From Caldilineaceae bacterium (GTDB lineage Bacteria; Chloroflexota; Anaerolineae; Caldilineales; Caldilineaceae), in contig JAPKMW010000030.1 of the NCBI GenBank assembly GCA_026645575.1, positions 32,963 to 96,962 of the forward strand: 64,000 bases of DNA, read 5' to 3'. Below, piece after piece: positions 62,401 to 64,000 of the stretch. A model generated the notes under the pieces. It was given only the letters and a program-made list of their open reading frames with translations. It had not been told where the DNA came from and searched no databases. The first letter of the stretch is position 1. Each line of letters starts with the position of its first letter. The position numbers were made by a program, and so were the translations under genes.

Positions 62401-63083
62401 ACCGCAATCGCCTCTAAGGCATACCGGGCCGGTAGGCTGCTTAGGTTGATGGTTGCGCCGTTTTGAATGGGGTCAAGACCCGTCACCGGCAGGTTTGTGT
62501 CCAGGTTCATCATTCGCAGCCGGTCAATGCGAGCGTCACAGACAGGCGTGGCGGTAGGTTGGGGGAAATCGCTGTTGTTGATCGTAACATACATCAAACT
62601 ACAGGTGTTGACGGTAAAGCGCTTCACCTGGTTGCCCTGAAGGTCACGTACAATCCAGGTATTGCCGTAAAACGTATGTTGCCAATAGGCGACGCCGGGC
62701 GATAGGGTAGCGTAGAGGGTTTCCTGGTTGCTGTAATTCAACCAGAAGACACGAATCGTCTGACTGCTGCTATTGGTAAAGCGAATATAGGTCTGGCAGG
62801 TGCTGGCTACCACTTCACCTGTCACCGCTACCGGCGCTTCCTCAGCAAAAGCATTATATTGCGTTGGTTCGACGGGCGTAACGTTTGTTTGGTTGCTGGT
62901 ATTCTCGCCATTACTGATAATCGGCAGATACGCATGCTTATTGGCATCATTTTCGCCAGTTTCTTGCATCTGGGGCCGGGCAGCCAGATGGTTGGGCGAA
63001 AAGCCAATAGGCAGCAAGGCGAGAATCGTCACTAAAATCAAGAGGGCGCGAAGCATGGAATGCTCTGAACGTTGTTTATTCAT
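59475..63083 (-). CDS. Large secreted multidomain protein: VHL-beta-like, SdrD-B-like and ricin-type lectin domains
   Basis: A 1202-residue exported protein. Signal segment: residues 10-35 (MLRALLILVTILALLPIGF). Residues 93-158 resemble the von Hippel-Lindau beta domain (IRVFWLNY, YATLSPG, YGNTWIVRDLQG). An Ig-like region and a TATNTPVPPT linker follow. Next is a CBM-like jelly roll (NLLVNGDFESGFASW), then four SdrD-B-like repeats starting GDRVW or SGRLW, each with DSDVDS-type acidic metal-binding loops and separated by Thr/Pro linkers. The C-terminal 135 residues are a ricin-type beta-trefoil (GKCLDVPG, NLCLDVFN, NKCMDVNG with QQF/QQW). No sorting signal is seen. Likely a surface or matrix adhesin that binds glycans. 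ATG 63083 follows AAGGAA. AT-rich upstream gap. Confidence 0.87.
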   Translation of the reverse strand: MNKQRSEHSMLRALLILVTILALLPIGFSPNHLAARPQMQETGENDANKHAYLPIISNGENTSNQTNVTPVEPTQYNAFAEEAPVAVTGEVVASTCQTYIRFTNSSSQTIRVFWLNYSNQETLYATLSPGVAYWQHTFYGNTWIVRDLQGNQVKRFTVNTCSLMYVTINNSDFPQPTATPVCDARIDRLRMMNLDTNLPVTGLDPIQNGATINLSSLPARYALEAIAVGSTESVKFDVNGTVIVENTAPYNYPATGTAWNATAGAYTVKITAHTQDNAGGQLCDTKQIAFTLMATASTNTPVPATATNTPVPPTATNTPVGPTNTPVPTSCTGNLLVNGDFESGFASWTVAGYTSQQLTLSNQAYSGTQAALLRGPGGVFISQPVGVLPGASYTISGFGRTTNAGIFHSFGINFYDANGTRLDRTFAQVTSSSYQQVSASLLAPVGTIYIEVFLYTDGGADFLADAVCVTRSGGPTPTNTASVDNVIIGDRVWLDSNRNGIQDEGGPGLAGVTVELLEGCSSTTTAATKITSNSGQYVFINLAPGSYRLRFLAPSGTVFTLQDQGGDDEGDSDVDSGGISNCITLAPGEANYSVDAGVYDPNAPIPTPTPTPTPLGGYIGDRVWNDLNRNGLQDTGEPNLAGVTVELLNSCAGASVLATRTTSNSGQYIFNNLPAGQYLVRVQAPAGLVFSPQNVGNDDSSDSDMDSNGITPCIIMDPFEEEPNVDAGLYDPQGTIPTATPTATPAGATLGDRVWNDFDRNGVQNGGEPGVSGVTVELLAGCTGTTVLTSRTTNARGEYFFTALAADSYRIRVTAPTGFVFSPQNAVNDPFGDSDVDSSGVSSCITLAPFVENAETDAGVYDPNAPLPTATNTPLPPTPTNTPVPPTPTFTPTNTTVPPTATNTPAPATPTNTPVPPTPTNTPVPPTNTPVPPTPTNTPGNQPASVSGRLWHDINRNGIRESNEPNVSVSVTLWVDSNNDGVHDTQVATVSNSGGAYTFSGLQPGRVYVLKFGRPSGATFTPPNVGSDSTDSDVEIFSYGGTANLIFASAENRTNVDAGVYFNYVTLTAQHSGKCLDVPGSSTQSGVQLQQYSCNGTGAQQFALLPVAGSSDLFTLVNRTSNLCLDVFNSSLTDGAKIIQWPCTGNSNQQFRLQGVSSGVFQVAAKHSNKCMDVNGSATTNGALVQQWACHTGSNQQWRISN

Positions 63084-63489
63084 GCATGAGTTCCTTGTGG
63101 GTTAACGATTTTTTGAGTGCCAAAGCCTGTATGGGCAGCAATGGGGATGATGTTGCTATGGGTGCAATAGCAAAGCAGCAAAGGGATGATGACAGGCGAA
63201 GTGTTAACAAAGTTAGTGCACCGGATAACTCCTTTCTAAGGTAACAAAGAATTTATAGTTGAAAACGAAAGAAATGTTTTGGGGGTACGATAGCTATAAT
63301 TCGATTCAATCCATCGCATTATAGCTTCAAAAATTACAACTTTTTGTTGCATCTCTCTTGCAATTCCAGCGCAATAAGTAAGGGGAGAGGTAAGGTTTAG
63401 GCCGAAACGAGCATTTTTCCACCATCTTGATGCGCTACTTAACGCGATCAAGAAAGTATCAAGATCGGATCTTGATACTTTCTTGGTAA
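63084..63489. other. Gap between the adhesin-like gene and the IS66 remnant
   Basis: No gene. It contains AGCTATAAT 63292-63300 paired exactly with ATTATAGCT 63318-63326, the palindrome at 63449-63485, and the promoter region of the minus-strand adhesin-like gene. The AT content is higher than in neighbouring genes. Confidence 0.5.
63449..63485. repeat. Near-perfect 37-bp palindrome H29
   Basis: 18-base halves 63449-63466 and 63468-63485 are exact complements around one G. It begins five bases beyond the transposase stop and could be a terminator protecting against read-through into or out of the element. Confidence 0.85.
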
Positions 63490-64000
63490 CTATTCAGGCA
63501 AGCAAGCAGGGCGAAAGGGCAAGCCGAGTAAAGCATTAGACAAAGCATCAAGAATGGAAATGCCATGCTTGCGAACGGTAGCAATGTAAGAACGAATCGT
63601 ACAAAAAAGAGCCGCCCCCTCTTTGGTACGAAAACAACCGGAGACTTTGAGCTTTAACTTGACCATACGTAGATCACGTTCAGCTTGGTTGTTGTCAAAG
63701 GGCACATTAAAATCATACATAAAGGCGAACACAGCCGTTTGATGTTTACGCAAACGGTCTAGCAAGTTACGGGCAGGCGATTGTTTTGGTCTGCCACGGG
63801 CCTGAGTGCGTTGAGTGACCGGAGGATTGTCAGCATCGCCTTGTTCGAGTAGCGCCAGGTAACGTTGTTCAAAATCTGTGAGTTGTTCAGCGGTCAGGCT
63901 GGTTTGTCCGATTCGTTGTGCCTGTTCAACCGTGTGCTTAATCTCGACGAGCAGCGCGGCGAGTTGGCTGGCCCACAGTTGCTGGTAGCGTTCAAAGAGA
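63490..64000 (-). CDS. IS66-family transposase, C-terminal part (partial)
   Basis: The minus-strand frame is open from the right edge to a TAG at 63490-63492, about 170 residues. It shows the IS66 C-terminal region: WASQLAALLVEIKHTVEQ, a linker with QARGRPKQSPARNLLDRLR, then FNVPFDNNQAERDLRMVKLK with the catalytic Glu of the DDE triad, KVSGCFRTKEGAALFCTI, and RKHGISILDALSNALLG. The rest of the transposase and the accessory IS66 genes, if present, lie beyond the window. The frame is intact as far as visible. It belongs with a mobile element at the right edge. Confidence 0.92.
   Translation of the reverse strand, partial: LFERYQQLWASQLAALLVEIKHTVEQAQRIGQTSLTAEQLTDFEQRYLALLEQGDADNPPVTQRTQARGRPKQSPARNLLDRLRKHQTAVFAFMYDFNVPFDNNQAERDLRMVKLKLKVSGCFRTKEGAALFCTIRSYIATVRKHGISILDALSNALLGLPFRPACLPE
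63490..64000 (-). mobile_element. IS66-type insertion sequence, one end (partial)
   Basis: Only the transposase end is in the window. The terminal inverted repeat was not identified with confidence between 63360 and 63489, so the outer limit given is that of the coding part. Confidence 0.7.

Overview
The window looks like a chromosomal segment of a member of the Chloroflexota, probably near the Caldilineae/Anaerolineae. This is an inference from style, not a placement. The signs are Thr/Pro-rich linkers of the type TNTPVPPTPTNTPV, solute-binding lipoproteins with a twin-arginine n-region followed by an LAAC lipobox, subtilases with WNSVS repeats, ABC cassettes without their own ATPase, and frequent TTG starts placed behind strong Shine-Dalgarno sequences. 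No rRNA, tRNA, CRISPR array or phage genes were seen.

Layout. (1) 1-9899, plus strand: an envelope-polysaccharide block with a glycosyltransferase end, a sugar-nucleotide epimerase, a second glycosyltransferase, an O-antigen-ligase/TPR fusion, a WecA-type phosphosugar transferase, a lipoprotein with two cyclophilin domains and a VTT-domain membrane protein. (2) 10215-17450: a 2071-residue alpha-2-macroglobulin-like protein with a thioester motif, then an exported EEP-fold phosphodiesterase. (3) 17932-23697: a worn region with an SDR, RecQ, a HAD dehalogenase, a small unknown gene and four gene relics. (4) 23895-32433: a one-chain molybdenum hydroxylase, CtaG, and a signalling block (OmpR-type regulator, single-receiver regulator, FIST sensor, PAS histidine kinase). 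(5) 32434-59072: three sugar-type ABC cassettes (binding protein plus two permeases, no ATPase) and one BMP/nucleoside-type cassette with ATPase. Interspersed are a TspO-like protein, a class V aminotransferase, a gamma-glutamyltransferase, a galactonate-dehydratase-like enolase-superfamily enzyme and two subtilases. (6) 59475-64000: a 1202-residue secreted multidomain protein (VHL-beta-like, SdrD-B-like and ricin-type domains) and the end of an IS66 transposase.

The most unusual feature is not a gene. Almost every intergenic gap carries its own long inverted repeat. Many are perfect over 17-31 bp, far longer than ordinary terminators, and they differ in sequence from gap to gap. Several are built from 7-16 bp tandem words. 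Some swallow the stop codons of the flanking genes, and one sits in frame inside the macroglobulin gene. A few words (GATTGAGAGATTAG; CCTTGTCAC) recur at unrelated loci. I treat this as the best candidate for an undescribed system or process.

All calls were made by eye from sequence. Domain assignments rest on motif recognition, not on searches, and arm coordinates were counted by hand.
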